Shown here one piece after another: positions 62,588 to 64,000 of a stretch of DNA of 64,000 nt. The notes under the pieces were generated by a model. It was not told the DNA's origin and did not search any database. It was given only the letters and a program-made list of their open reading frames with translations. This DNA is from an uncultured Lachnospiraceae bacterium (lineage in GTDB: Bacteria > Bacillota > Clostridia > Lachnospirales > Lachnospiraceae), in the NCBI GenBank assembly GCA_902778165.1, contig CACYWQ010000011.1, positions 1 to 64,000 of the forward strand. Direction: 5' to 3'. Positions within the stretch are counted from its first letter, which is position 1. Every line of letters begins with the position of its first letter. The translations under genes were made by a program, and so were the position numbers.

Positions 62588-63420
62588 TGGAGAAGTTCTC
62601 TAAGAGATATTTTGACATAAAGAGAAGATTTATTCAGTTGATCACGGCTGTCCTTTATAATTGTAATCTGAAGGGATTTGCTGACGGCAGAATATTTAAA
62701 GGGGAGAGTAAGGGACTGTGCGTTCCGGGACTTAATTGCTATTCATGTCCCGGCGCTGTGGCAGCCTGCCCTCTTGGAGGTCTGCAAGGAGCGCTTCGTG
62801 ATTCTTCTTTCAAATTGGTCTGGTATGTGATCGGAACACTTCTGTTATTCGGGATAATGCTCGGAAGAGTGATATGCGGATTCTTATGTCCCTTTGGGTT
62901 TATCCAGGAATTGATCTATAAGATCCACGTACCTAAGATTAAGAAAAACAAAGTGACAAAGGCTTTGTCGTATTTAAAGTATGTAATTCTGCTGGTTTTC
63001 GTTATTGTCATTCCGGTTATTATGAATGTGCCCGGATTCTGTAAATATATTTGTCCTGCCGGTACATTGGAGGCCGGTATTCCTTTGGTTATTAAGGATG
63101 AACATTTACGCGGAATGATTGGTGCTTTGTTTAACTGGAAAGTAATTGTATTATGCGTGTGTGTTCTTGCATGCATGTTCTGTTTCAGATCATTCTGCAG
63201 GTTTATCTGCCCGCTGGGTGCGTTCTATTCTTTCTTTAATCCCGTAGCGTTCTTCGGAATAAATGTGGATGAAACTAAGTGTACCGGATGTAAGGCATGC
63301 ATTAGCAAGTGCCTTATGGATACAAATAAAGTGGGAGACCATGAATGCATACATTGTGGTGCATGTAAGGATGTATGCCCCGAGGGTGCGATTAAATATA
63401 AGTTCAGATTAAAAGGGTGA
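62584..63420 (+). CDS. Membrane polyferredoxin (NapH/YccM-like 4Fe-4S protein)
   Basis: 278 aa. Start ATG 62584 (overlapping the micro-protein stop) or the adjacent ATG 62587. Four or so membrane helices (about residues 80-100, 137-160, 188-212 and others), with CXXXCP motifs (VICGFLCPFGFIQEL; CKYICPAGTLEAG; RFICPLGAFYSFF) and two classical 4Fe-4S motifs near the end: CTGCKACISKC and CIHCGACKDVC with P. Matches polyferredoxins that carry electrons across or along the membrane. Next to thioredoxin-like and CXXC proteins, so a quinone- or ferredoxin-to-disulfide path is plausible. Confidence 0.9.
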   Translation: MMEKFSKRYFDIKRRFIQLITAVLYNCNLKGFADGRIFKGESKGLCVPGLNCYSCPGAVAACPLGGLQGALRDSSFKLVWYVIGTLLLFGIMLGRVICGFLCPFGFIQELIYKIHVPKIKKNKVTKALSYLKYVILLVFVIVIPVIMNVPGFCKYICPAGTLEAGIPLVIKDEHLRGMIGALFNWKVIVLCVCVLACMFCFRSFCRFICPLGAFYSFFNPVAFFGINVDETKCTGCKACISKCLMDTNKVGDHECIHCGACKDVCPEGAIKYKFRLKG

Positions 63421-63423
63421 ATT

Positions 63424-64000
63424 ATGAAGAAAACTAATTTGAAGAAATATATCAAGTTGGCCGTGACATTACTTATGACATTGGCAATCATGATGCTTGC
63501 AGGATGTGACGATGAGGATCTGTATGATGAGGAGTATACATCGACGGATGAAGAAGTAAGTAGCAGTCAGTTTTCCGCTCCCAAGCCATCATCTGCCATA
63601 GATGCAGTGTCGATTGGAACGGATGATAAGACGGCAACGGTTATGATATATATGAACGGCTCGGATCTTGAATCTGAAGCGGGGGAAGCAACGACAGATA
63701 TTGCCGAGATGTTAAGCTCAGGCATAGGTAACAATGTCAATGTAATCATTCAGACAATGGGAACACGCCAGTGGCAGGATTACGGTATATCTTCTAAGAC
63801 TGCGCAGACGTATAAGATAGATAAGGGCGAGCTTGTACTTATAAGGGACGGGCTTGGCCAGCTTGATTGTACGGTGTCGGATACGATGTCTGAGTTTATT
63901 AATTATTGCAAACATGATTATCCTGCAGACAGATATCTGTTCTTATTCTGGGATCACGGCGGCGGACCGGTATACGGATTCGGATATGATGAGTGGAAGA
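63424..64000 (+). CDS. Clostripain-family (C11) lipoprotein, 3'-truncated by window edge
   Basis: Open from ATG 63424 to the window end, 192 codons seen; not closed, so it continues beyond. Signal peptide with lipobox LAGC (about residue 24), a low-complexity Asp/Glu/Ser linker, then the C11 peptidase domain start TATVMIYMNGSDLESEAGEATTDIAEML with the catalytic-histidine segment LFWDHGGGPVYGFGYDE. Clostripain-type proteases cut after arginine and self-process. Starts 3 bases after the polyferredoxin stop. The catalytic cysteine lies beyond the window. Confidence 0.88.
   Translation, partial: MKKTNLKKYIKLAVTLLMTLAIMMLAGCDDEDLYDEEYTSTDEEVSSSQFSAPKPSSAIDAVSIGTDDKTATVMIYMNGSDLESEAGEATTDIAEMLSSGIGNNVNVIIQTMGTRQWQDYGISSKTAQTYKIDKGELVLIRDGLGQLDCTVSDTMSEFINYCKHDYPADRYLFLFWDHGGGPVYGFGYDEWK

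Overview
The window reads as a chromosomal segment of a low-to-mid GC, spore-lineage Firmicute, most likely a Lachnospiraceae member (Butyrivibrio-like). This is inferred from gene content: a NifU-like/GGGtGRT pair, a GerW (YtfJ) gene, a CD1871A-type CXXC micro-protein, clostripain-family lipoprotein, D-lactate dehydrogenase, and the rpmB-asp23-DAK2(yloV)-recG order. Genes are dense and nearly all on the + strand; only one small gene (2213-2470) is on the minus strand. No gene-free stretch exceeds about 240 bases. I see no IS element, prophage, integrase or CRISPR array.

Layout. 1-2115: serC (5' truncated by the window edge) and serA, ended by a strong hairpin terminator. 2483-12145: a signalling module with its own promoter: membrane HD-GYP phosphodiesterase, giant beta-propeller hybrid histidine kinase, double-receiver response regulator, and a second HD-GYP protein whose HD motif is ND and which carries two tandem beta-sandwich-like repeats. 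12163-15668: DUF1015 protein and a glycogen-branching-enzyme homologue whose catalytic residues are replaced. 15677-15846: a tRNA-Thr(CGU) gene with promoter and terminator. 15967-19015: VTC-domain protein, DUF4956 membrane protein and a Cthe_2159-type surface protein with a 51-bp in-frame repeat. 19139-27309: argH, asd, an AAA/DUF234 ATPase abutting a type IA topoisomerase, a left-handed beta-helix protein and a degenerate GGDEF protein. 27403-29004: NifU-like gene and a GGGtGRT gene that has lost its signature motif and reading frame. 29143-37677: lipoprotein, FlhB-like switch protein, metH, ilvB, two different ilvN genes, dapB and ilvC. 37687-47062: a long rod-like inverted repeat, ruvA, MATE transporter, ketopantoate-reductase-like gene, SDR, chemoreceptor, leuCD and ruvB. 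47171-60538: zapA, peptidase U32, a SEDS-transpeptidase fusion, DUF2953/gerW, a J-domain protein, ldh, rpmB, asp23, DAK2 and recG. 60669-64000: degV, then a thioredoxin-like/CXXC/polyferredoxin/clostripain-lipoprotein cluster running off the edge.

How the genes work together. Much of the window is amino-acid biosynthesis: serine (serCA), arginine (argH), the aspartate family (asd, dapB, metH) and branched-chain amino acids (ilvB, ilvN x2, ilvC, leuCD). Interleaved are cyclic-di-GMP/phosphorelay signalling, cell-wall synthesis and division (SEDS-PBP, zapA), and DNA repair (ruvA, ruvB, recG, topoisomerase).

The most interesting signals are non-coding. Two copies of one structured element, upstream of the chemoreceptor (41875-41953) and of the thioredoxin-like/polyferredoxin cluster (61566-61622), share three nearly identical blocks at conserved spacing, enclosed by a stem with a compensatory base-pair change. 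They match no riboswitch class I can recall. A separate 158-nt rod-like hairpin precedes ruvA.
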